From: Dipetalonema caudispina
Taxonomy: Eukaryota; Nematoda; Chromadorea; Rhabditida; Onchocercidae
Assembly (NCBI GenBank): GCA_013365325.1
Contig: JABVXV010000054.1
Coordinates: forward strand, 124,001-188,000
DNA length: 64,000 nt
Direction: 5' to 3'
Positions 53,699-64,000 of this stretch are shown here, one piece after another; within the stretch, counting starts at the first letter, position 1; every line of letters starts with the position of its first letter. The notes beneath the pieces are model-generated. The model did no database searches. It had not been told where the DNA came from and was given only the letters and a program-made list of their open reading frames with translations. The position numbers and the translations under genes were made by a program.

Positions 53699-54668
53699 GA
53701 AATCACTTCTATCTAACATCTTTTATCACTTGCGCACTTTCTCGCCGATCTCTTGAATATTATTTTGCAGTACTATCGGTATGTGTTGTATGTAATGTAA
53801 TGAAAGACTCGACATTACTGATTTTTTTAAGTCCACAGAAGTACATAAACTTTCCTCATAGCCTTTGTAATTCAAATTTTTGCTAAATTATTGCTTGTTG
53901 CTAAGAAGCCGAAAAAAAATTTATTGAACTTCTTATAAAAATACCTTCATAAAACATTTATTATAAGCATATTTTATGATAACGAATTATTCATGCAATA
54001 ATTTGTTCATTATAAAAAGTATGGCAAAACTTTTAAACGACGAAAAATTGGCAGATTTCCGAAATTGTTGAATCACTGTGTCTCCTTTCAATTTTATGGA
54101 AAAGAATGTGACAAGCTCAATGTTGTTGTATAGAGAAAAGATGAATCGATTGGTACATTCAAAATTTCATAGGTGAAGTGTAAATTTTCGAACTGTCAAA
54201 ACAGTTAATTGAAATCCTCCCTCACACTTTGATAATAGTATCACTTAATTTAAAAATAAAATTTGCCAACTCTTAATCAAAATATATTCTTTTCCATTTA
54301 TCCATAGATGCTTAAGGGGCACATTATTGCATACGACCAAAACACTGAGCGGCAGTAAAAATGTAAAATTTTCCGAAATTTGAATTTATCTAAAAAGACT
54401 TATAAAAATATATGCTAAGAGTTAAGATGACAGTGAAAAAAAGAATTTAATGAAACATTTTGTTAGGTAGATAGTACAAAAACAGAAAGAAACTACAGTG
54501 GAAGACAAGACTGCATTGGAAGGCCACAACTTGTTCTGAAAGGAGTAATGGTACGGTATTTCCAGTAATAGTAAGGTATTTCGAGCTTCTGCGGCTGAAA
54601 TGAAAGAATGGTTCTATTCGAATCATTCTTTACAGGCAGCTACGATGAAACATTCAACATATCGAATT

Positions 54669-57600
54669 TTACCACAAACGTCGTACATATTCACCGCGTA
54701 CATCACGTGGAGTTCCAAAGGCTGACATTCCGGTCTGTAATGTGTTAATTTTTTTTCTTTATTGTTCATCTTACTTTTCACTTCAGAATTAATTATTTTA
54801 AAAAGTTCCGTTAAAATTAAGTTCATAAGAAATTTAAAGTTAAAATATGAAAAAGATCAGATTAAAATATCACCTGATTTGCGAATTCGGTCTCTTGTCC
54901 TGACCAAAATGGTACCTCTGGCCGTCGAGCCATATCTAGTGGTAACTCCTCGTGTGAATCATCCACAAATGGTGTATAAACCTGAAATGTAAATCCTTTA
55001 GCAGTTGCTAAATCAGGAAATAAGATATGGACCAAGAAAAAATGAAAATACTAGATCAGGAAATCATGGAAATATCACTCAAACATTTTGTATACAACAT
55101 TTAAAAAATATTCATGAAAGACTCATGACGGTTGCCATTAAATCATTTTAAAGTACCACAAGAAGCCGGATTGAAAAATAGATGATAATACGGTTGCGAA
55201 GTGACAAGTGAAGATCGAGACGTGAAAGCACTCCATGATACACATTTATGCTTTCAAACATGAAACATTTTTGATAGATGAATTTATACCTGTCTTGGCA
55301 TTCCGAAACCTGTTTTACCAGCTTGAGAATCGAGGAAATTGACACCCATTTGATACGGTATCATACCTTGTGACCGCTGCTCTTGCGCTTGCATATTTGC
55401 CACAGTATTATTTCGAAATGCACCAAAACCTGACATTCCCGCTTGCGATGCCCCTGAAAATTATGCTCATGAATGGAGTAGAATTCAGATGGAACTTGCG
55501 AAATTGTGGTTGTACGGCGGTGAAATCAATGAAGATCTTTTCGAGAAAATTTTGAAACAGTTTAGTGATTATGATCTGAAAAAGAATGTTTACCGTCTTT
55601 CCATCCGCTAGTTTGTCGTGACACAGTCGATTCGTCATTAGGCATTTCACCTCTTACTTCATCCTTATATTTGGTGATATTATGTCGAGGCATGCCAAAA
55701 CCAGTCATACCGGATTGGTTAGCAAAGCGATTAGTACCCATTTGAAGATGAATGAATCCTTGACTGCTTCGATCTTGCTCATCGGTTTTCCTCACTAAAA
55801 TTTACAATCTTCATCTAGAATATTTTTAAACTTTAAAAGAATGCATCATCTAAAAGAATTAATCCCTCCTGAAATTTGGGAGATGTAAATTAGGTCGTTC
55901 CGGTCGTCACTAAAAAGTTGGAAATACTGTCAGGAAATCTTTGGATGAAGGTAGATAATCAAGCCTCATTCAACGAAATTACTTTCGAGATAACAGAATT
56001 TAGTGTAATATTGCAAATGATTTAGTTCATTATTGCGAGTAAAGATTTTTCTTTGAAAACATACCATCGACGATTCGCGGCATACCCATACCAGTCATAC
56101 CAGCTTGAGAAGCTAATTTATTCGTACCGGATTGTAGTGGTACAATACCATCAGTTGCTCGTGCTTTTTCTTCTGGTACCTCGCTTGCACCACCGGTACC
56201 TTTTGTTCTGTAATTCACATCGCGAGGTGAACCAAACCCTGTAAATTTTCTTTTCTTTTTTTGAAATTTCATGAAAGTCATAGAGAATTATAATCATCAT
56301 GATAATACTAATAGGAATGAAATTTATTCATACCGGTCAATCCTTTTTGTGATGCAAATTTATTGGTACCAGACTGCAGCCAAGTTGATTGCTTTAGATT
56401 CTTTATTTTTTCAGCATCCGTAATTTCTTGCAAGTTATCCGCCTTAACTTTATCGATTATATCACGAGGAACACCAAAACCTGAAATTTTTGTATCAAGT
56501 TTAGCAAAGTTCGATTTTGTGTAACTTTGAAATCTCAATATATTATCCAATTTCAAATCTATGACTTCAAATAACTAAATTTTTCGTCGTTATAATAACT
56601 CGTAAACATCAAATTTCAAAACAAATTTTCAGAGATGTGGTTCATAATTATATTTCAATGACTTCATCATCAATACAACTGTTTCAAGTGTGTATTTAAA
56701 TGTTAATAAGTTTGATAATTGATGTAAAGCTGATAAACATGACAGATAAATGAATGATAAACGTCCGATGTCACATGGTATGAGAGGAATGGTACATAAG
56801 TGAAATTTTCCAATCTTCAAAATTCTGGATCGAAATACTTTTGAAAAAGGATAGGATAGAAATTGAAATGAAAACTAATACTGCATTGATGAAATTGGTT
56901 AAAAGTCTCTACTCTTTTCAAAGATCAAATTTCTGATATTTCTGGGAGAAAAATTCAGAGAGAGCTCAAGTTAAACTCTTTAATGATTTTATTTCTCGAA
57001 AATATTATTCATCATTATCACTTCCCTAACTTGATTTACTTATTCTCATAATAATTACAAAAAGTAATTAATCATACACCTCCTCAACTATTTTATAATT
57101 TCCAGCAGTTATTATTTTCTTACAAAATGTGATACCATTTGACATCTCAAATCTTTTGCTATAACTTATCTATCATAATTTCCCATCTTAGTGACTTCTT
57201 CTCAGGTATGCTATCTGCTAAACCTTTCCGTATTATCTATGATTAGTTTACACGATATGATAATTGATAATATTACCTGAAATCACTAATATAATTAAAT
57301 ATACTTTCATATAGTTAATTACCGAAGGTTCTTTACCTCTTTAAGTTCTTACCAATTCATTTTTTTTTTTTTTTTGACTAAAACTAAGTTAATTTTAGTG
57401 CTTGCACCTTTTAATTAAGACTGTCGAAAGATATTTTGAATTGAATAATAACCTTTTGGATATAAAATAACCTCATATACTTAAACTGTCTTCATGTACG
57501 TACGTATGGTATGACAAGTTGACGTAGAAAGGGTTCAAAGATGGAACAGTTGAAATAAATAAATATTTTTTTGCTATTCCATCTTTCAGCTACAAAGAAT

Positions 57601-59375
57601 GAAAGAGAAGTAAAAAGTTCTTTGCATTATTGAGAAACAACAGTTGCTTTAAGCATCTTAAACTTCCTCCTCTATGCTAGTTTTTTTCTAAAATTAATTT
57701 AAAAATCTTGTGAAATAATACAAATTTCCACACGTACAAAAACAAATTATCGGAATACTCGAAGGATCGATAATTTAATTGACTGAATAATAAATATTTC
57801 ATAGCAGTATTTCGAATGGTCCTACTACTATCATCGCTTAATCACTTGATCAGTATCTATTGATTAGTCTTCTAAAGTAACAATATGCTTTTTAGCAAGT
57901 GAATCGAACTAGAAACCGGGAAATAAAAATCCTAGGCTTTTCTTTTGTAGTCAAATTTAAATGGTAGGCACTTTTTTCAACATACCAAGAATTAAAGTAA
58001 TTAATACTCACAACAATATCTAGGATAAATTCTTAAATTTGAGCATAATTCCTTTCAGTTTAATCTTAATTCACAAATCTGCAATAATTTTAAAAATTAT
58101 TTCGAAGTCATAAATTTAAAAAAAAAAAAAACATTCACTGTATATTCTCTAAAAAGTTCGAAAAATGTCCACTATTTTAATGGTTCTTATAAATTAAAAC
58201 AATAGTAAACTAATGAATGAAAAATTGAAAGTATCGATTCTTTCAAATTTTATTTGTTTTCTTGAAAGCATATAAGAATGATACAAATGTTTAACTTCTT
58301 TCAAAATTACAAATTTTTAATTCGATTTTTTTTTTCTTTTTCATTTTATAATATCTTTCATTACTAACCAGTCATTCCCCGCTGTGATGCATATTTGTTG
58401 GATCCAGCCTGGATAGGAATAATGCCTTCGGAGCGCATTAACTTATCTTTATCATGCTTTGATGGTTTACCACCTGAGTAATTTGCCGCACGTCGCTGAA
58501 GACTCTTTGGTACCTCTGGTACACCATACTGACGACCAGGTGTTGGACTTTTAATACCAAGTGGAGGTTTCGTGCCTCCTACTTTTTCGGCTGATTCCTG
58601 ATTTTCAGCGTTTCTTTCCTAAAATAGAATGAGTGTAGAACAGATCATGTGAATTTGTTTCTTATTGTGTTCTCGATTTTGTTTTTTTTTTTTTTTTTTT
58701 AAGAATTAGCAATATTACTGATCTTATTAAATTTAATAGACGTTTCAAAACAAGTGCTTATATTCAAATTTGTTATTATAGCACTAAAAGTAAATCTGAA
58801 GGATGAAATTGTTTTCAAATTAGTGAATTTAAGCTTTCAAGAAAAAATTCATAGCATTTATAAGTGCTATTTTAGAAAAAGTAATTTGAAAACAGTAATT
58901 TGAAACATATTCGAAAAATGTGTTATTAATTCAGAAGTGGGATGAATGATGTGAAATACTGTCACCAGTTGTAATGCTATATGTGACATTTGATAGATAA
59001 ATAAACAAGAATCACTGAATCTTCATGTACCAAAAATTTCTTTTACCTTAACTTTATCTTAACTACTAAAATTATCTATCATGAACGGTTGAAATATTTG
59101 GTGACAATTAGACCTAAACTGGAAAATTCAATGTTCATGCAGCAATTAGCCAATAGCAATACGTAATTTTTCGGTATTTTTCGGATATATGATAGAGATG
59201 AAATGGGATTTATCAAGAGAAATTTGAAGAAGAATGAAGAAGTAACCAGTAAACTTACCGGTTTACCCCCAGCAGCATCTTCATCCTCATCTTCCGGTGC
59301 ATTTTCTTCCGCATCTTCATCCTCATCCTCCTGAGATTCCTCGGCTTCATCCACGATGTCCTCCTCATCAGCCAT
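54669..59375 (-). CDS. unc-87: UNC-87-like calponin-repeat actin-binding protein
   Basis: UNC-87 bundles actin and stabilises thin filaments in worm body-wall muscle. Eight minus-strand exons are seen: 59375-about 59260, 58619-58370, about 56481-56332, 56239-56066, about 55794-55593, about 55455-55284, 54981-54872 and 54734-54669. The first is very acidic (MADEEDIVDEAEESQEDED and on). Seven calponin-like repeats follow, each of the type 'LQxGTNKxASQxGMTGxGxPR': GSNKYASQRGMTGFGVPRD, GTNKFASQKGLTGFGSPRD, GTNKLASQAGMTGMGMPR, GTNRFANQSGMTGFGMPR, a divergent TSGWKDGASQAGMSGFGAFR, GVNFLDSQAGKTGFGMPRQ and ETEFANQTGMSAFGTPRD. The protein ends GEYVRRLW. Seven repeats is the number known for UNC-87. 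The 1.9 kb intron between the first two repeats is the longest. Whether the acidic first exon is the only start is unknown; the acceptor before it (AAATAG) is weak. Confidence 0.93.
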
Positions 59376-59519
59376 ACTTGTTTTCTATTTACTTCCGATC
59401 TTCCAAGCTTCTGCTAACTGATCCTTTGGCTGGAAGTTGTTATGCCACTACTTGCTGCTTCTTACACCTGCGGGCAGTTCTTCTTTTAATCTAAAAATTT
59501 TCCGTACAGCTGTCTGTCT

Positions 59520-59562
59520 GTGCGTGTGTGTGTGTGTATGTGTGTGTGTGTGTGTGTGTGTA
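59520..59562. repeat. GT microsatellite
   Basis: Mostly TG dinucleotides with TATG interruptions, in the 5' flank of unc-87. Confidence 0.9.
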
Positions 59563-61380
59563 TGTATTGTGGATGATTGAGTTGATGGAGTTGTATAACC
59601 TGAAGTCTATCATTTCAGTTCAAAATGTTAGAAAGAACGATATGTCTAGAGAGACTGTGATAAGCAACGGTTGCTTAACTAACATCTTTATCCCTATCAT
59701 CATCACCACCAATAGCAACAGTAGAAGCAGAAGTTTGAGCTTAGAATCGAACTTTATTTATATCTCTAACATACATGCTGCCCACAACATTCTTTCTTCC
59801 ACACAAAACATTATTTTCAAAACTTTCGAATATATCATTTCACTACTTTGCTTTACATGCACATAACATACACAGAGATGGATAATGAATTTTGAAGCAA
59901 TACAAACAAGTTACTATTATGATTTTCCAATGTATACGATGGAAATTAAAATTTTTGAAGATAAATTGGAATTTGAATAAAGTTTAGAAAAGTTTTCGCT
60001 TAGAGAATAAAAAGTGTATAAGTGGTATTTTAAAAATTTCGACATTTTTCCCATCTTTGGCTAATGAACTGATATGGTGCAAATTGTACTGGAATGGAAA
60101 AGAAATGTTGATGAATTACAAACAATCGAATCAAATGGAATTATCGAAATATTGAAGTTCATTGATTTGCTCTTTAGACTGTATTTTATATATTGACAGA
60201 AAATGTTAATAAATTTTTTACAGTTCCATTTTTATAAGCTTTTACCAATTGTACAAATCTTCAAATTTAATTTGAAATTGAAATTTCAGACTAGATTTGT
60301 GATAAATTAAATCATTCTTCTTGAGACTATCAATCGAATTTTATTCTGGATCCATTAGATTGTACGAGATGATCAAAAGAGTAACATCTTGTAATAAGTG
60401 GCTTACTCTATCCGGTTAGACCAACGTCCATTTTAAACGTGAAAGATGTTGCATTCAGAAATTAATTTTAAATATTCGTAATTTCATTTTCATCTGACTA
60501 ATTCCAACCTTTTAAAAAAGAATGACGGAATTTTCAGCTCTAACTGCATGACAATTCAAATATGTGGAAATTCTAAAGAGAATGTAAGTAAATAGAGAGA
60601 GAGAGAAAAAATAAGACAGGAAATAAACTAACTTGCCAGCTGTTCTCAATTTCTTAATGTGCTATGAAATAAAAAGGCATAACAAATTGTAAAAGGGAAC
60701 TAACTTAGAATAGAATGTCTTTGTTTCAAATATTTCAATTATAACATCGTTGAGTTATAAATTAACAAAATTTTACAAAGTTTATCTCATTTATGAATTG
60801 AAATTTAAAAAAAAGAAAAGAAATTTTGTCATGTCTTCATCAAAATATCGTAATTTCTTGGTTAAAAAATTGTTTAAATTGGAAATTATTTACTGAAATT
60901 CAATTCATACAGTTCAGCTCAAGATAGAGATATTAATGAATTAATTAGGTCATTAATTCATTTAGCACGTGACCTATTAACAAATGCGCATGTGTTAACT
61001 AGTTGTTGTCAAATTACTTGGCTTATTGCTACTGATTAACGAAACAGATTTGCGATACTTTTGCAAAATTATCAAAACATTTCAAAAATTAAATATAACC
61101 TAGAAAAAGTGTGAGCACAATTTTAAAAGCATAGTAAACAATGGAAACATGAAAATGATGGAAAAGGCTTAATTGGAGAAAATAAATTTACGAGCTTGGA
61201 GAAGAATTAGGACTGGACTAGGAATTAAATTAGGAGAATAAGTAATTCATGTTAACAATTTCTGCTTCTTTTCGTATCACTCTTTTTCCGGTTTCTTTTT
61301 ATCACAATTTTTGAATTTTGATAAAAAACAGAAATTTACTAAAGAGCATAATATGCATTGCAGAATCATCTATTGTTTTA

Positions 61381-61381
<1 letters not shown>

Positions 61382-61412
<31 letters not shown>
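61382..61412. repeat. CA microsatellite
   Basis: About 15 uninterrupted CA units, seen directly. Confidence 0.95.
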
Positions 61413-61418
<6 letters not shown>

Positions 61419-62151
61419 ATATACACACATATGGACGAAGTTTCTGTTTTAAGTAAGCGGAGAAACGGAATTCCGAATGAATTGAATCATTCAGGAATTA
61501 GATCCGACAAAGTTATGAGAGAAGAAATGATTCCTACTGACAGATAGAACTATTAGTAGCTGTTGTATACTTCTAGAAAATCTTCCTAGAGAGAGAGAAT
61601 GTGTTGTAACAAAATATCAATAATATCAACAACTGTCTTAATATATATATATACTTCACGAAGACCACTTCAATTGGTAGTCAGAGTGGGTGATAAATTT
61701 TGTTACCACAAATTCTTTCCTCATTTATACCTAAATTGTTGGTGATGTAGCATCAAACAGAATTATTATCATAAATTTTGAGTTATCTAATACTGTTCTG
61801 ATAATTTATAAATAATTGAAATTTTAAAAAAGACTATTTCGATAGTTACATCAATATTTTCTTGAATCTACTATTCAACATGTTGATTTTTAATTTAGGA
61901 ACCTAAATAGATCAAAGAAGTCTAGATTGAAATTTGCGATCCTAATCAGGAAGAGAATTCAAAGGATGTAATGTTGAATTTGAGGTAAGAAAGAGGAAGG
62001 AGATGGAAGCTAAAGTTTTATTACCAAAACTATTCCATTTTTCATATTTGAATTTCAATAATATTGCATGAGTCAAAATTAATTAAACAATCACATCTAG
62101 GCTATGATATATGAGCCTAAGTAATATGTGGTTTTTTTTTTTTTTTCGCTG

Positions 62152-62259
62152 TTATCCGTTCTTGGCCTTACGTTTGATGAAGTTTTTTGTAAAAGTTTCG
62201 CATTGCTTCTGAAACGATTGCTGTCCAATCTTAAGATTCTCTCCTTCCGATACATTCAT
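62152..62259 (-). other. 35-codon exon-like ORF
   Basis: A TAG acceptor-like site precedes an ORF reading SEGENLKIGQQSFQKQC and ending KRKAKNG with TAA. Composition is protein-like and less AT-rich than its flanks. It may be the last exon of an unseen minus-strand gene. A superficial likeness to the cytochrome c N-terminus exists, but the CxxCH haem site is not present. Confidence 0.25.
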
Positions 62260-62495
62260 CAACAACCCTTCCTACGAAGACATTTGGCTTGTTAATTTCT
62301 TCTTTTTTTTTTTAATTAAAAATATATTTAAGAATGTTTAACTAATTTGTAAAGATGCTTGACTGCACATTCCAGTGTATATCCGTTGTAATACTTCTGA
62401 ACATGTGTGTAATAAACTGCCACTCTTTAAGAAATCTTTAAAAACAGAGCCGCAATTTCGTTATTCCAAAACTTTTCCTCACTTATCCACACAAA

Positions 62496-62506
62496 TACAC
62501 ACACAC

Positions 62507-62539
<33 letters not shown>
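62496..62539. repeat. CA microsatellite
   Basis: CA repeat with one GC interruption; it creates false ORFs on both strands. Confidence 0.95.
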
Positions 62540-62544
<5 letters not shown>

Positions 62545-62659
62545 ACACATACGCGTACACACATATATATATACAGCTGCAGAACGAAGAAAAAGTAAAA
62601 GTGGAGATGCCAAAGTTTTTTAAGGAACATCTTCTTTTTCCTTAAATTTCTTACCTAAA

Positions 62660-62673
62660 AGGTCAGAAGGTCA
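62660..62673 (+). promoter_or_regulatory. DR-2 nuclear receptor-type element
   Basis: AGGTCA-GA-AGGTCA: two perfect half-sites in direct repeat with a two-base spacer. It lies 0.8 kb upstream of atg-5 and 3.3 kb upstream of unc-87. Function is inferred from the motif alone. Confidence 0.35.
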
Positions 62674-63133
62674 GAAACTATTACAAATTACGATTGGAAC
62701 GAATTTGAACTTCGTGAGTTATGATGAAGTATAATAATAGTAATGGTCATCACCATCATCATCAAGAACTATACCATCGGAAAGGTTGTAAATGGAAAGG
62801 TTAAAATTGATTGAAACCACTAAATTATCAGGCCTAAGGTCTTGTGAAACAGAAAAAATAACTAATAGTAACTTAATTGAACATATTTTTAGCAGAATTT
62901 AGTTGCATTTTATTTCATAGCGTAAGAGGGTAAAATGATAAAATGTTTTCAGGATTAATCATAAACGTAGCAGTGAAGTTCATTTGCATGTTGTCAATTC
63001 CTGAATAATTAATTAACCCTCACTTGAATAGCAATCCGTTACGACTTTTAGCCCCCAAAAAAAGTGGGATTAGAACAAATTACTCATTGGTAACAGTAAG
63101 AAGCAGTCGGATAAACACTTTCATCGCAACCCA

Positions 63134-63177
63134 ATCATAGTGATACAATATACATATCATAGTGATACAATATACAT
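63134..63177. repeat. 22-bp tandem duplication
   Basis: Two identical copies of a unit beginning ATCATAGTGATACAATATAC, directly adjacent. Confidence 0.95.
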
Positions 63178-63307
63178 ACATTTAGTAATTGTTATACTGT
63201 TGATGCGTGTTGTACGTGTTGCGTGACTTAATAAATAAACTTGAGGACATGTTTTTCATGTCAGATTCTCAATGCGTCATTTATTTTTACTTATTTATTT
63301 TATTTGA

Positions 63308-63445
63308 AAGACATACTTCAAGTTGATAAAAGGACATGTCATAGATTCAGGTGAACGTACATTGATTCCAAAATCGGATCTGGAATTAACTGAGAGAATA
63401 TATCGGTTTAGTTACTCTCTTTCCCTATTTTCTCTTCTTGCTTAA
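63308..63445 (+). other. Exon-like ORF just upstream of atg-5
   Basis: After a TTTGAAAG site the frame reads TYFKLIKGHVIDSGERTLIP and then KSDLELTERIYRFSY, closing with TAA at 63443-63445, 22 bases before the atg-5 ATG. An alternative donor (TTCAG|GTGAAC at about 63350) splits it. It could be the last exon of an upstream plus-strand gene, or chance. Confidence 0.25.
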
Positions 63446-63466
63446 TATATTGCTACTTCAGGACCA

Positions 63467-64000
63467 ATGATACAGGATTACGAGGTCACTCGAAAATTAT
63501 GGGATGGACGTATTCCGGTGCAGTTTGTTCTCGATAAGTTGGAATTTATCCAGTGTTCAGCCAAACCATTCTGTGTTAGTTTCCACTTTTCTTGGATTGA
63601 AATTTTCTTTTGGGATATGATTTTATATCAAAAGTTTTGAAATGTACTTATTAACTGATATCAGTGTGCCTCTGACGTTATCTATTGTTTGTCATAAAAT
63701 GATATATTTATTTCATATTTCAAAATACAATCGTATTACATTACTGGGAATGGTTTCATTGCTTAAGTATACTGTGATAAGACACCAGCAAAACTAGTTA
63801 AGGAACTGCATGTCCAGTCAGTAGTATGTTTGGTACCAGAACAAATCAAGCAATTATCATCTTTGATTAATACAACCTTATTGTTTTTATTTTCATATTC
63901 CAAAGTGGAAAATTTCCCATAAATTTTCAGATCATGGTTCCAGGTATGAGTTATTTCCCTTTAATTTTACCACGGGTGTTACAATATTTTATGGCGGTTG
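63467..64000 (+). CDS. atg-5: Autophagy protein ATG5, 5' part
   Basis: ATG5 is joined to ATG12 and, with ATG16, acts as the E3-like enzyme that lipidates ATG8/LC3 at the growing autophagosome. Exon 1 (63467-63574, 36 codons) reads MIQDYEVTRKLWDGRIPVQF, the 'V-R-x-x-W-x-G-R-I-P-x-x-F' N-terminal motif of ATG5. It ends AKPFC before a GTTAGT donor. Exon 2 begins at 63931 with IMVPGMSYFPLILPRVLQYF, matching the 'YxLLPRxSYLxL' region, and runs off the window. The start codon is 6 bases after a TACTTCAG acceptor, so it is probably trans-spliced. The rest of the gene, including the ATG12-acceptor lysine, is outside the window. Confidence 0.9.

Larger units (their letters stand above)
53115..54668. 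other. Intergenic region upstream of bbs-8
   Basis: 1.55 kb between two minus-strand genes: the bbs-8 promoter side, including the X-box-like site, and the 3' flank of the unc-87-like gene. A CT run is at 53674-53698. No further gene is supported. Confidence 0.6.
59376..63466. other. Divergent intergenic region between unc-87 and atg-5
   Basis: 4.1 kb upstream of both genes. It contains GT and CA microsatellites, a 22-bp duplication, a DR-2 element at 62660-62673, an E-box at 60966-60971 and three exon-like ORFs (62152-62259 minus, 62721-62804 plus, 63308-63445 plus). None of the ORFs is a firm gene. ORFs at 61311-61547 and 62375-62630 are produced largely by CA repeats. Confidence 0.5.

Noticed and set aside
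59528..59866. 112-codon plus-strand ORF beside the unc-87 start
   Set aside because: It begins in the GT microsatellite and has Ser/Ile-rich random composition, with no acceptor or homology.
61311..62630. ORFs crossing the CA repeats
   Set aside because: Most of the coding potential is THTH or VCVC translated from the microsatellites.

Overview
This is an AT-rich nuclear window from a nematode, most probably a filarial (spirurid) worm. Genes have many short exons. Introns end in TTTCAG or TTGCAG. Several start codons sit a few bases after a lone 3' splice site, as expected for spliced-leader trans-splicing. The recognisable proteins (ZYG-9, UNC-87 calponin-like repeats, an MSP-like fold, BBS-8) are worm-type. 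No tool was run, so the species is not fixed and all exon edges are read by eye.

Layout. 1-1124 (+) is the 3' part of an OPA3-family gene. 1636-4592 (-) encodes the RNA polymerase I/III subunit RPAC1, and 5626-8117 (-) the ER glucosyltransferase ALG5. 9040-10098 (-) holds two exons of an MSP-like domain, immediately 3' of a six-segment membrane protein gene (10103-12424, -). 14515-18624 (-) is an amino-acid transporter of the Aa_trans family. An 8 kb gene-poor stretch (18.6-26.9 kb) contains a small unrecognised gene (20319-22150, -) and a perfect inverted nuclear-receptor-type element at 25772-25786. 26924-39303 (+) is a complete zyg-9/XMAP215 gene with three TOG domains. A tRNA-Pro(CGG) and a 38-bp tandem repeat follow. 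42846-45384 (+) is a TMBIM/Lifeguard gene. 49798-53114 (-) is bbs-8, with an X-box-like site just upstream. 54669-59375 (-) is an unc-87-like gene with seven calponin-like repeats. 63467-64000 (+) is the 5' end of atg-5.

The genes are mostly unrelated housekeeping or structural genes: transcription, N-glycosylation, transport, microtubule growth, ER membrane and cell survival, cilia, muscle thin filaments and autophagy. They do not form a pathway. The less ordinary material is the MSP-like exons abutting (or fused to) the membrane gene, the small orphan gene, the nuclear-receptor-type sites at 25.8 and 62.7 kb, the X-box beside a ciliary gene, a probable GC-AG intron in zyg-9, and several exon-like orphans in the intergenic spaces.
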